This document shows, piece by piece, positions 41,106 through 49,463 of a DNA stretch of 64,000 nt. This DNA is from Hoeflea_A sp965249925. GTDB taxonomy: Bacteria > Pseudomonadota > Alphaproteobacteria > Rhizobiales > Rhizobiaceae. A program made the translations under genes and the position numbers. The stretch is taken from assembly GCA_965249925.1 (NCBI GenBank), contig OZ252260.1, positions 3,844,001-3,908,000 of the forward strand, written 5' to 3'. The notes under the pieces were generated by a model. That model had not been told where the DNA came from. It worked only from the letters and a program-made list of their open reading frames with translations, and ran no database searches. Position 1 is the first letter of the stretch, and each line of letters opens with the position of its first letter.

Positions 41106-41820
41106 CCCGATCCTCAAACTCGACGGCGTGCACGCCAACATCGCCCAGTATCACATCCTGCAGGGTGTCGACCTCAGCGTTCCAGCCGGCGGCGTCACCA
41201 TGCTGCTCGGCCGCAACGGTGTCGGCAAGACGACGACGCTGCGCACCATCATGGGGCTGTGGCGCGCCAACCAAGGATCCATCGCCTTCGCCGGTACCGA
41301 CATCACGGCGATGCCGACGCCGGCCATCGCCCGCCAGGGCATTGGCTTCGTACCGGAAGATATGGGCGTGTTTTCCGACCTGACGGTCGAGGAGAACATG
41401 CATCTGGCGGCGGCCAGCGGACCGATTCCGCAGGATCGTCTCGACTGGATCTTCACGGCCTTCCCGCCGTTGCGCACTTTCTGGAAAAACCCCGCCGGCA
41501 ACCTCTCCGGCGGCCAGAAGCAGATGCTGTCGATCGCCCGCGCCATGGCCGAGGAACGACGGCTATACCTGATCGACGAGCCGACCAAGGGCCTTGCCCC
41601 GGCGATCATCGGTACCCTGATGCGCGCACTGCGCGATCTCAAGGCGCAGGGCGCCTCGATCCTGCTGGTTGAACAGAACTTTTCGGTGGCCAAGGCGCTC
41701 GGCGACAGCTGTGCCGTCATGGATGACGGTCGCATCGTCTGGACCGGCGCGATGGCGGAACTCGCCGAGGATACGGCCCTTCAGGAGCGCCTGATGGGGC
41801 TGAGCATGGAGGCAGCATGA
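41098..41820 (+). CDS. ABC importer ATPase (LivF type)
   Basis: A 240-residue ATPase: Walker A GRNGVGKT (38-45), signature LSGGQKQMLSIARAMA, Walker B LYLIDEPTKGLAP and H-loop LLVEQNF. GFVPEDMGVFSDLTVEENM is the usual LivF Q-loop region. It overlaps the LivG gene by 8 nt and the LivH gene by 4 nt, showing a single tightly coupled operon. Confidence 0.95.
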   Translation: MPDPILKLDGVHANIAQYHILQGVDLSVPAGGVTMLLGRNGVGKTTTLRTIMGLWRANQGSIAFAGTDITAMPTPAIARQGIGFVPEDMGVFSDLTVEENMHLAAASGPIPQDRLDWIFTAFPPLRTFWKNPAGNLSGGQKQMLSIARAMAEERRLYLIDEPTKGLAPAIIGTLMRALRDLKAQGASILLVEQNFSVAKALGDSCAVMDDGRIVWTGAMAELAEDTALQERLMGLSMEAA

Positions 41821-42848
41821 GTGTCGCACCCGAACACGCCCCGACAATGGCGCAGACGTCGCTCGCCGAGCGGCTGGCGCCGCACGCCCCGTTCATTCTG
41901 GTGCCGGTGCTCGTCGTTCTCGGTTTTCTGGCCATCGAGAACACCTCGTCCTGGCTGACGCTCACGGTGTCCGGCCTCGCCATGGGCATGATGATCTTCA
42001 TCATGGCCTCCGGGCTGACGCTGGTGTTCGGCCTGATGGACGTCATCAATTTCGGCCACGGCGCGTTCATTTCCGTTGGCGCTTTCGTCGGCATCACCAT
42101 CCTGTTCGGGCTCGGCTCGATGACCGAGCAGCCATCGGTGCTGCTCAACCTGGTTGCGGTTCTGGTGGCCGTGACCGGCGCCATGGCTGCCACGGCGGTG
42201 CTCGGCTGGTTCTTCGAGAAGGTCATCGTCATGCCGGTTTACGGCGCCCACCTGAAGCAGATCCTGGTGACCATGGGCGGGCTGATTGTCGTCGAACAGC
42301 TGATCTATGTCGTCTGGGGACCCGATGAGATCTTTCTGACGCGTCCCGAAACGCTGAAAGGCGTTTTCACCTTCGCCGGGGCGGCCATCGAAAAATACCG
42401 ACTGCTTGCGGTTGCCGTCGGTCTGGTGCTGGTGATCGCCATGCGCTGGGTCCTGCGCAACACCAAGATCGGGCTCATCGTTCGCGCCGGCGTCGAGAAC
42501 GGCGAAATGGTCGAGGCGATGGGCTACCGGCTGCGCCTGGTGTTCGTCGGCGTCTTCGTCGCCGGCTCGGCGCTCGCCGGACTCGGTGGCGTCATGTGGG
42601 GGCTCTACCAGGAGGTGGTGACCGCCCATATGGGCCAGGAAATCATGATCCTGGTGTTCATCGTCGTCATCATCGGCGGCCTCGGCTCCGTCGAGGGCTG
42701 CTTTATCGGCGCGCTGCTCGTCGGGCTGATGCAGAACTACATTGCCTTCCTGGAGCCGAAGTTGGCGCTGATCTCCAATATCGGGCTGATGGTCGCCATC
42801 CTCATGTGGCGCCCGCAGGGCATGATGCCCGTCGTCAAGGCCAAGTGA
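41817..42848 (+). CDS. ABC importer permease (LivH type)
   Basis: A 343-residue membrane protein with about eight helices. It has the LivH marks SGLTLVFGLMDVINFGHGAFISVGAF and the C-terminal IIGGLGSVEGCFIGALLVGL, the coupling-helix region. The N-terminal ~25 residues are hydrophilic. It forms the membrane channel together with the LivM-type protein encoded next (one base between stop and start). Confidence 0.95.
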   Translation: MSVAPEHAPTMAQTSLAERLAPHAPFILVPVLVVLGFLAIENTSSWLTLTVSGLAMGMMIFIMASGLTLVFGLMDVINFGHGAFISVGAFVGITILFGLGSMTEQPSVLLNLVAVLVAVTGAMAATAVLGWFFEKVIVMPVYGAHLKQILVTMGGLIVVEQLIYVVWGPDEIFLTRPETLKGVFTFAGAAIEKYRLLAVAVGLVLVIAMRWVLRNTKIGLIVRAGVENGEMVEAMGYRLRLVFVGVFVAGSALAGLGGVMWGLYQEVVTAHMGQEIMILVFIVVIIGGLGSVEGCFIGALLVGLMQNYIAFLEPKLALISNIGLMVAILMWRPQGMMPVVKAK

Positions 42849-42849
42849 C

Positions 42850-43908
42850 ATGCTGGTAAGACTGATATCGGGCGACCGTCCGCGCAGCCGCACCCTCACC
42901 GTCATCCTGCTGGCGATCCTGATCGGGCTGGCCTTCGCACCGTTCCTGTTTCCCGGCACCCGTTCCATGGAGACGGCGGCGCGTATCTGCATCTTCGTGG
43001 CGTTGGTCGCCAGCTACGACCTGATGCTCGGCTATGGCGGCATCGTCAGCTTCGCCCACACCATGTTCTTCGGCATCGGTGCCTATGGCGTGGCACTTGC
43101 CTCGACCCATATGGGGCGCGGTTTCGACGCGTTGATCGTCGGCACGCTTTCGGGTGCGGTCGTAGCTGCCGTTTTGGCCTTGATCATCGGCCTGTTCAGC
43201 CTGCGGGTGCGAGCCATCTTCTTTGCCATGATCACGCTTGCGGTGGCCTCGGCCGTGGCGGTGCTGGTCAGCCAGCTGTCGGGCCTGACCGGCGGCGAGG
43301 ACGGTCTCAATTACCGGATCCCGCGGGAGCTGACGCCGGCCTTCAAATTCGCCGACGGTGAGCTGTTCGGCGCGCGGCTCAACGGCAAGCTGCTCAACTA
43401 TTATCTGATCTTCTTCGGCTCGCTGGTCCTGTTCCTGATCCTGCTGCGCATTGTCAATTCGCCCTTCGGCAGGGTGCTGCAGGCGATCCGCGAGAACGAT
43501 TTTCGCGCCGAGGCCATTGGCTATCGCGTCGTGGTCTACCGCACCGCGGCCACCTGTATTTCGGCCGCCGTCGCGGCCCTGGCGGGCTCCCTTTTTGCCA
43601 TCTGGTTGCGCTATGTCGGCCCCGACACGACACTCAGCTTCGAGATCATGATCGATATCCTGTTGATGGTGGTCATCGGCGGCATGGGCACCATGTATGG
43701 CGCGGTCATCGGTGCAACCGTGTTCGTCGTCGCGCAAAACTACCTGCAGAACCTGATGGGTGTCGCCTCGGAAGCCGTGTCGGCCGTGCCGCTGCTGCCG
43801 GAACTGCTCAATCCGGACCGTTGGCTGCTGTGGCTGGGCGTCCTGTTTGTCCTCAGCGTCTATTTCTTCCCGTCCGGCATCGTCGGCCGGCTGCGCGGTA
43901 CATCCTGA
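42850..43908 (+). CDS. ABC importer permease (LivM type)
   Basis: A 352-residue membrane protein with about nine to ten helices. Family blocks: SYDLMLGYGGIVSFAHTMFFGIGAYGVALA, RVLQAIRENDFRAEAIGYRV (cytoplasmic coupling loop) and VVIGGMGTMYGAVIGATVFV. It completes the permease dimer. The alpha/beta hydrolase gene begins at the base after its stop. Confidence 0.95.
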   Translation: MLVRLISGDRPRSRTLTVILLAILIGLAFAPFLFPGTRSMETAARICIFVALVASYDLMLGYGGIVSFAHTMFFGIGAYGVALASTHMGRGFDALIVGTLSGAVVAAVLALIIGLFSLRVRAIFFAMITLAVASAVAVLVSQLSGLTGGEDGLNYRIPRELTPAFKFADGELFGARLNGKLLNYYLIFFGSLVLFLILLRIVNSPFGRVLQAIRENDFRAEAIGYRVVVYRTAATCISAAVAALAGSLFAIWLRYVGPDTTLSFEIMIDILLMVVIGGMGTMYGAVIGATVFVVAQNYLQNLMGVASEAVSAVPLLPELLNPDRWLLWLGVLFVLSVYFFPSGIVGRLRGTS

Positions 43909-44697
43909 ATGGCCATCGTGCCGCCGTTTCACGAGGCCGGGGCAGGGCGGCCGCTCGTCTTCCTGCACGGCTGGACCATGGACGGTTCGATCTTCACCAA
44001 CCAGTTCGCCCGACTTGCCGCCGAGTTTCACTGTCTGGCGCCCGACCTGCCGGGCCATGGCAGCAACGGCAACGATCGCCCCAGCGTCGCGGGCGCGGCG
44101 GATGAACTGCGGGCTCTGCTTGATGCCGAAGATCTGAACGACGTCGTCCTGGTCGGCTGGTCACTCGGCGCGCTCGTTGCCTGGTGCCACCTTGCTGAGA
44201 CAACCGGCAGCCGTGTCACCGCCATGATTTCGGTCGATATGAGCCCCAAGCCCGTCAACGACCCCGGCTGGGACTTCGGTTTGTGCGGGCTCGACACCGA
44301 CGCCTGCCTGGCCACGACGTCGCGGTTCCGCAACCATTGGACCGCCTGCATTCCAGCCCTTGCAGCAGGCATGTTCGCCAATCGATGTGGTCCCGCCGAC
44401 CTGCCGTTCGATCGCGCGGTCGACCGGATTGCCTCCAACCGCCCGGCGGCCATGGTTGCCATGTGGGAATCGCTGCTGGCGGCCGATCTGCGGGACAACG
44501 TTGCACGGTTGCCGGTACCGTTGCTGGTCACGCACGGCCGCGTCAGCCGTGTCTATGCGCCCGCCACCGCCCGTTGGCTGACGGACAACGCACCGAACGC
44601 AAAGCGTCACGAATTCAGCGCGTCCGGACATTCCCCGCATCTGGAAGAACCGGATGCATTTGCCCGGACAGTCTCGGATTTCGCCAGTTCGACATGA
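43909..44697 (+). CDS. alpha/beta-hydrolase fold enzyme in the ABC importer operon
   Basis: A 262-residue cytosolic hydrolase. HGWTMDGSIF (20-29) is the HG oxyanion segment, S85 in VGWSLGAL the nucleophile, and FSASGHSPHLEEPDAF near the C-terminus supplies the histidine; an Asp block LLVTHGRVSRVYAP lies before it. It has no signal peptide. Because it is fused in position to the importer operon (no gap to livM), it probably hydrolyses an ester, amide or enol-lactone linked to the imported compound, such as a 3-oxoadipate-enol-lactonase-like step; the substrate is not known. Confidence 0.9.
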   Translation: MAIVPPFHEAGAGRPLVFLHGWTMDGSIFTNQFARLAAEFHCLAPDLPGHGSNGNDRPSVAGAADELRALLDAEDLNDVVLVGWSLGALVAWCHLAETTGSRVTAMISVDMSPKPVNDPGWDFGLCGLDTDACLATTSRFRNHWTACIPALAAGMFANRCGPADLPFDRAVDRIASNRPAAMVAMWESLLAADLRDNVARLPVPLLVTHGRVSRVYAPATARWLTDNAPNAKRHEFSASGHSPHLEEPDAFARTVSDFASST

Positions 44698-44727
44698 CCG
44701 GTTGCTCGGGTGCGTTGGTTCACGCCG

Positions 44728-45660
44728 TCAAGCGTTGTGGCCCGACACGATCAGAGTGTTCGCGTCGCCACCTGCGAAGGTGTCCTCTATGGCATCCGCA
44801 AGGGCCTTGACCAGTCGGCGGGGCTTGCCCCCGAGCTGACCAAGAACCAGTTGAAGCGGGCTCGATGCGGTTTGAAGCGGCACGGCAGTCACCCGGTCGC
44901 CGCCATAGGTGATCTCGGTAGACGGAAGCATATTGAGGATAGAACAGCCGACGCCGGCACCGACGAGGCTGCGCACCATTTCATGCGTCGTGGCGGTCGC
45001 CACCACATGGGCGGCCTGTCCGGACTCGCTGACCAGGCTTCGGTAGTATTGGCTGGTCATGGGCAGATCGAGCAGCACCAGGGGCTCGCCGCGCAGATCG
45101 GCTGCGGTCACGAAGGGACGTCCGCTGAAAGCATGGCCAACAGGCACAAGCACATAGGGAGGGGCTTCGATCAGCGTCCGGCAAACGATTCCGGTGCGGA
45201 CGTTTTCGGCCACGAAAAGGATGAGATCGAAAGCACCGTCGAGCAGGCCGGCCTGGACCGCTTCGTTGTCGGTTTCCACCAGCCTCAGCGTCACATCAGG
45301 ATGCTGACGGAGAAGTGGTTCCACAATCGACGGCATGAATGCGGGCGCCACCGGTGCATAGTAGCCGATCGAGACACTGCCTGACAGCGCCGTCCGCAGT
45401 TCCGCGCCTTCAAGCAGGAGCGTGTCGTATTCCTCGATCAAACGGCGGATCTTGCGCATCATCGCAATGCCGGCGGCAGTTGGGCTGATCCCCTTGGCTG
45501 GATAGCGCTGCACCAACTGCATGCCGAACGCCTCTTCGACAAGTTCAATGGCGCTTGATACCGCGGATGGAACCACATTCAGGCGTTCGGCGGCTTTGGC
45601 GATCGAACGCTGTTCCGCTGCCAGCAGGAAATACTGCAATGCCTTGATCGAAACCGGCAT
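44728..45660 (-). CDS. LysR-family regulator, divergent from the fatty-acid-hydroxylase-like gene
   Basis: A 310-residue LysR protein. The start at 45660 (MPVSIKALQYFLLAAEQRSIAKAAERLNVVPSAVSSAIELVEEAF) gives the standard helix-turn-helix; the co-inducer domain follows from about residue 90 (GSVSIGYYAPVAPAFMPSIVEPLLRQHPDVTLRLVE). It is convergent with the ABC operon hydrolase and divergent from the sterol-desaturase-family gene at 45792. A perfect AAGAT-N11-ATCTT dyad lies 47 bp upstream of its start, the classic place for LysR binding, so control of the divergent gene is likely. Confidence 0.93.
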   Translation of the reverse strand: MPVSIKALQYFLLAAEQRSIAKAAERLNVVPSAVSSAIELVEEAFGMQLVQRYPAKGISPTAAGIAMMRKIRRLIEEYDTLLLEGAELRTALSGSVSIGYYAPVAPAFMPSIVEPLLRQHPDVTLRLVETDNEAVQAGLLDGAFDLILFVAENVRTGIVCRTLIEAPPYVLVPVGHAFSGRPFVTAADLRGEPLVLLDLPMTSQYYRSLVSESGQAAHVVATATTHEMVRSLVGAGVGCSILNMLPSTEITYGGDRVTAVPLQTASSPLQLVLGQLGGKPRRLVKALADAIEDTFAGGDANTLIVSGHNA

Positions 45661-45706
45661 TGGGATGCTCCGTGAAAGACCAGATTTTTCGAGGTTATCT
45701 CTCACT

Positions 45707-45727
45707 AAGATCTGTTTTTCAAATCTT
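45707..45727. promoter_or_regulatory. LysR-type box AAGAT-N11-ATCTT
   Basis: A perfect 5-bp inverted repeat with an 11-bp centre, including the T-N11-A core of LysR sites, lies in the AT-rich 131-bp space between the divergent LysR gene and the desaturase-family gene. Position and form both fit. Confidence 0.65.
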
Positions 45728-45791
45728 TTGATCCATGCGAGAGTTTGCGGACTGAAACAGCTGACATTATGTATATCCGGGCGTGCGCGAC

Positions 45792-46799
45792 ATGAGCGAC
45801 AATCCTACCGGCTCAAATGAAAGTGCCTTTGCACGACAGTGGAATCACCGTCCTTCGGTGCCCATCCAGGTATCCCCCTTCTTCTCCTGGCCTGTGCGGC
45901 CCGCCACGATGGTCCGCTGGATTGCCGACCGGTGGTTCAACATCGCCGAGAATTCGATCCTCATCGTCGTTGCTTATGTCTCATGGCGCTGGTTTCAACC
46001 GTCGCTGGAAGAGGCACGAACGCTGGCCGTCGGCTGGATCGCCGAGATCTACATTCGCAATGCTGTGCTGTTGCTGGCCGTCGCCGGCGGCCTGCATCTG
46101 TATTTCCATACCTGGAAGCAGCAGGGACAACGGCTGAAATACGACCGGCGCGATCTGGCGCGGGACAGCCGCGCGTTTACCTTCAAGAACCAGGTGCTGG
46201 ACAACATGTTCTGGTCACTGGGCAGTGGCGTTGCCGTCTGGACCGGATACGAAGTCCTGATGTTCTGGGCCATGGCCAACGGCTATGCGCCGCTGTTGGC
46301 CTGGAGCGACAATCCGGTTTGGTTCCTGGCGCTGTTTCTGCTGACCCCGGTGTGGATTTCCTTTCACTTCTACTGGATCCACCGCCTCATCCACTGGCCG
46401 CCGCTCTATCGGCGGTTTCACGCGCTGCACCACCGCAACACGAATGTCGGACCGTGGTCCGGTCTGTCGATGCATCCGGTCGAGCACCTGATTTTCTTTT
46501 CATCTGTGCTGATCCATTGGATCGTGGCCGCGCATCCCATCCATATCCTGTTTCACATGCAGCATCAGGCTCTTACCGCCGCAACCTCACACACCGGTTT
46601 TGAAAACCTGTTGGTCAGGGATAAAAAACGCCTGGCGCTGGGTACGTTCCATCACCAAATGCATCACCGCTATTTCGACTGCAACTACGGCAATCTCGAA
46701 ATGCCGTGGGACAAGTGGTTTGGTTCCTTCCATGACGGCACCGATGCCTCGCATCTGAAATTCCAGGAACGCCGCCGCCGGCTGATGAACAGTTCTTGA
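45792..46799 (+). CDS. fatty acid hydroxylase / sterol desaturase superfamily membrane enzyme
   Basis: A 335-residue di-iron membrane oxygenase. Histidine clusters of the family are all present: HRLIH (about 197), HALHHRN (about 212), and HHQMHHRYFDCNYG (about 289-302), along with several helices on either side. The family hydroxylates or desaturates lipids and carotenoids using O2. ATG at 45792 was chosen over a GTG at 45783. It is transcribed alone, divergent from a LysR gene and convergent with an IclR gene. The lipid substrate cannot be told; the oxygenase operon at 3.1-9 kb may or may not be connected. Confidence 0.9.
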   Translation: MSDNPTGSNESAFARQWNHRPSVPIQVSPFFSWPVRPATMVRWIADRWFNIAENSILIVVAYVSWRWFQPSLEEARTLAVGWIAEIYIRNAVLLLAVAGGLHLYFHTWKQQGQRLKYDRRDLARDSRAFTFKNQVLDNMFWSLGSGVAVWTGYEVLMFWAMANGYAPLLAWSDNPVWFLALFLLTPVWISFHFYWIHRLIHWPPLYRRFHALHHRNTNVGPWSGLSMHPVEHLIFFSSVLIHWIVAAHPIHILFHMQHQALTAATSHTGFENLLVRDKKRLALGTFHHQMHHRYFDCNYGNLEMPWDKWFGSFHDGTDASHLKFQERRRRLMNSS

Positions 46800-46820
46800 C
46801 GTCGGTGGCTCGATCCCGTT

Positions 46821-47609
46821 TCAGTCCTCCACCAGCGTTCGCGCCAGACGTTGGGCGGCACCGGCAAGGTAGCGCCGTTGACTGAGCAGCGTTTTTTCTT
46901 CCAGACGCATGGTCGGCCCATGAAAAGCCAGGGAGGCGAGGTAGCGCCCGTCCGGATCGTTCACCGGCACGGCGATCGCAACCATGCCCTCCATGAACTC
47001 TTCCCGGTCGAGCGCATGCCCGTCGCGGGCGATCTGCCGCAATTCCCTCGATAACCGTTGCCGATCGGTGATCGTCTTGTCGGTGTGTCGCTCCAGGCGG
47101 ATGGAATTGACAAGCGTGTTGCGCTTCGCGGCTGGCAGGCTGGCCAGGAACGTCTTGCCGCTGGCCGTACAATGGAACGGAACATGGGTTCCGATGGGCA
47201 GCTGGACGCGGAACGGCCAATCGGTCTCCACGCGGTCCAGATACTTCATGCCCTCTTCTTCAGGCACGACGAAATTGACGGTCTCGCCGACCGTGGCGGC
47301 AACCTCCTCAAGGATCTGGTGACGGGCGATGCTCAGACTTGAGGCATACAACAATCGGGCGGCCATCTGACGCAGGCGTCGCGCCGGACGCAGCCGCTTT
47401 CCGTCCGTGTCGTAGACGAGGAAACGTTCCCTCGCCAGCGTTGCGCACAGGCGATGAATGCTCTGTTTCGGCAAACCGAGTTCCCGGTTGATTTCCGTCG
47501 GCGAAAGCGCCCGATCCGAGCGGCCGAGAATTTCCAGAATGAGCAGCATCCTCATATTGGTGGCGATCCTGCCCGTCCCGTCGGATTGGAGGTGTGCTGT
47601 CTCATGCAT
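46821..47609 (-). CDS. IclR-family transcriptional regulator
   Basis: A 262-residue regulator from the start at 47609 (MHETAHLQSDG); the frame is open 27 codons further. The winged helix (MLLILEILGRSDRALSPTEINRELGLPKQSIHRLCATLARERFL) is followed by the IclR effector domain with PFHCTASGKTFLASLPAAKR and DGHALDREEFMEGMVAIAVPV, typical blocks. It is divergent from the GMC oxidoreductase-TRAP operon with about 150 bp between the starts, and a 15-bp palindrome lies in that space, so it most likely controls that operon in response to its substrate. Confidence 0.94.
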   Translation of the reverse strand: MHETAHLQSDGTGRIATNMRMLLILEILGRSDRALSPTEINRELGLPKQSIHRLCATLARERFLVYDTDGKRLRPARRLRQMAARLLYASSLSIARHQILEEVAATVGETVNFVVPEEEGMKYLDRVETDWPFRVQLPIGTHVPFHCTASGKTFLASLPAAKRNTLVNSIRLERHTDKTITDRQRLSRELRQIARDGHALDREEFMEGMVAIAVPVNDPDGRYLASLAFHGPTMRLEEKTLLSQRRYLAGAAQRLARTLVED

Positions 47610-47733
47610 GATGTCGACCCCGCCAGAGCCCGCGACTCCGCTTCGAATTATCAGACAATCCTCGACCCGCTTTGAAAATCCATTTGCCAACCGACACTTG
47701 GCACCATATTCTGCTAATTATCAAGAAAAAAAG

Positions 47734-47748
47734 TCTCAATTTTTGAGA
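47734..47748. promoter_or_regulatory. palindrome TCTCAA-TTT-TTGAGA, likely IclR operator
   Basis: A perfect 6-bp inverted repeat with a 3-bp centre, 11 bp upstream of the GMC oxidoreductase start and within an AT-rich stretch. IclR proteins bind short palindromes of about this size in the divergent promoter. It would block translation start or RNA polymerase at the GMC operon. Confidence 0.5.
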
Positions 47749-47759
47749 TAGGCGACCGT

Positions 47760-49358
47760 TTGGAATTCGACTACATCATCGTTGGGGCAGGGTCGGCGGG
47801 ATGCGTGATGGCCAACAGGCTGTCTGCAAATCCGGGCCATTCGGTCGCCGTGCTCGAGGCCGGCGGCCGGGATCTTTCGCCCTGGATTCACATTCCAGTG
47901 GGCTATTTCAGGACGATCAAGGAACCTTCCCTGAACTGGATGTATCGCACGGAACCGGATCCGGGACTGAACAGCAGGTCGATCAACTGGCCGCGCGGCA
48001 AGACATGGGGTGGTTCGAGCTCCATCAACGGCCTACTTTATGTGCGCGGCCAACCGCAGGATTATGACAATTGGCGCCAACAGGGAAATGTCGGCTGGGC
48101 GTGGGAGGACGTGCTGCCCCTGTTCAAGCGGGCCGAAGGCTGGGAGGGCGGTGAGAACGAAATGAGGGGAGGCGAGGGCCCCTTGTCCGTTGTCAACTCG
48201 CACAGGAGTTGGCCGATCGTCGATGCCTGGGTCGAGGCGGCCCAGCAGGCCGGCTACCCCTATAATCCAGACTACAACGGTGCCGATCAGGAGGGTGTCG
48301 GCTATTTTCAGCTCACCTCCAGGAACGGCCGGCGATGCTCCTCGGCCAGGGCCTATCTGACGCCGATACGCAAACGTCCGAACCTGGAGATCATCAGTCA
48401 CTTCCACACCAACAGAATCGTTTTCGACGGCAAGCGCGCGGTTGCCGTCGAAGGTCAGCGCAATGGCGTCCGCAGCATCGTGCGTGCCCGCGCTGAAATC
48501 ATTGTGTGCGCCGGTGCGATCGGTTCGCCGCAAATCCTGATGCTCTCCGGTATCGGACCGGCCCGGGACCTGCAGCCCTTCGACATCGCGACGGTCCACC
48601 ACAATGACGCTGTCGGCAAAAACCTGCAGGATCACCTGCAGGCGCGCCCCGTCTACCGGGTCAGCACACCGACGGTGAACACCCGCTCGCGCGGCGTGTT
48701 CAATATGGCGCGCATAGCCGTCGAATACGCGTTGCGCCGCTCCGGTCCGATGACCATGGCGGCGAGTCTGGGCACCGCCTATCTCAAGACCAGGCCGGAG
48801 CTCCAGACACCGGACATCCAGTTTCACATCCAGCCGTTCAGCGCCGAGGATCCGACGGCCGGCGTCGACAGTTTCGACGCCTTCACGGCATCCGTCCTGC
48901 AGCTCCGGCCCGAGAGCACCGGCGAAGTCCGGCTCAAATCCGCTGATCCCGGGCAGCACCCGGCTATTCATCCGAACTACCTGTCGACCCCGACCGACCA
49001 GCAGACCATTGTTCAGGGTATTCGTGTGGCGCGCACCATATGCCGGCAGAGTGCCGTCGCGGGACTGATCACCGAGGAATGCAAGCCCGGCGTTCAGATT
49101 GCCGATGACGATGACGAAGCTCTGCTCGACTGGGCGCGCAACACCGCGACGACCATCTATCACCCGACCGGAACCTGCCGCATGGGCATCGACGAGCGTG
49201 CGGTGGTCGATCCGCGTCTCCGGGTCAAGGGAGTCGAATGTCTGCGCGTCGCCGATTGTTCGATCATGCCGACGATCGTGTCGGGAAACACCAATGCGCC
49301 GGCGATCATGATCGGCGAAAAAGCGTCGGACCTGGTTCTGGAGGATGCCCATGCCTGA
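47760..49358 (+). CDS. GMC-family FAD oxidoreductase (choline dehydrogenase-like)
   Basis: A 532-residue flavoprotein that oxidises an alcohol to an aldehyde. The start is probably the TTG at 47760, 11 bp behind the palindrome. The ADP-binding motif GAGSAGCVMANRLS (about 9-22) is followed by VLEAGGRD, GMC signature 1 GGSSSINGLLYVRGQPQDYD and signature 2 GAIGSPQILMLSGIGP; the active-site region TTIYHPTGTCRMG with its histidine and a final NTNAPAIMIGEKASDL are intact. It is the first gene behind the IclR regulator and precedes TRAP transporter genes, so it acts on the imported compound, perhaps an amino alcohol or another hydroxylated amine; substrate unproven. Confidence 0.93.
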   Translation: MEFDYIIVGAGSAGCVMANRLSANPGHSVAVLEAGGRDLSPWIHIPVGYFRTIKEPSLNWMYRTEPDPGLNSRSINWPRGKTWGGSSSINGLLYVRGQPQDYDNWRQQGNVGWAWEDVLPLFKRAEGWEGGENEMRGGEGPLSVVNSHRSWPIVDAWVEAAQQAGYPYNPDYNGADQEGVGYFQLTSRNGRRCSSARAYLTPIRKRPNLEIISHFHTNRIVFDGKRAVAVEGQRNGVRSIVRARAEIIVCAGAIGSPQILMLSGIGPARDLQPFDIATVHHNDAVGKNLQDHLQARPVYRVSTPTVNTRSRGVFNMARIAVEYALRRSGPMTMAASLGTAYLKTRPELQTPDIQFHIQPFSAEDPTAGVDSFDAFTASVLQLRPESTGEVRLKSADPGQHPAIHPNYLSTPTDQQTIVQGIRVARTICRQSAVAGLITEECKPGVQIADDDDEALLDWARNTATTIYHPTGTCRMGIDERAVVDPRLRVKGVECLRVADCSIMPTIVSGNTNAPAIMIGEKASDLVLEDAHA

Positions 49359-49463
49359 ACCGGTCGACCGCCATATCGACATTAGGATCCCACTGCCTGG
49401 CCATCAGCCTTCATATGCCGGGCAAGCGGTTATCGTTCACTGAAGGCTGAAAGGGAGGAGACC

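Noticed and set aside
41781..44058. Long minus-strand frames opposite the LivH/LivM permease genes rich in His, Gln, Asp and Glu
   Set aside because: This composition is the usual antisense shadow of hydrophobic membrane-protein codons.
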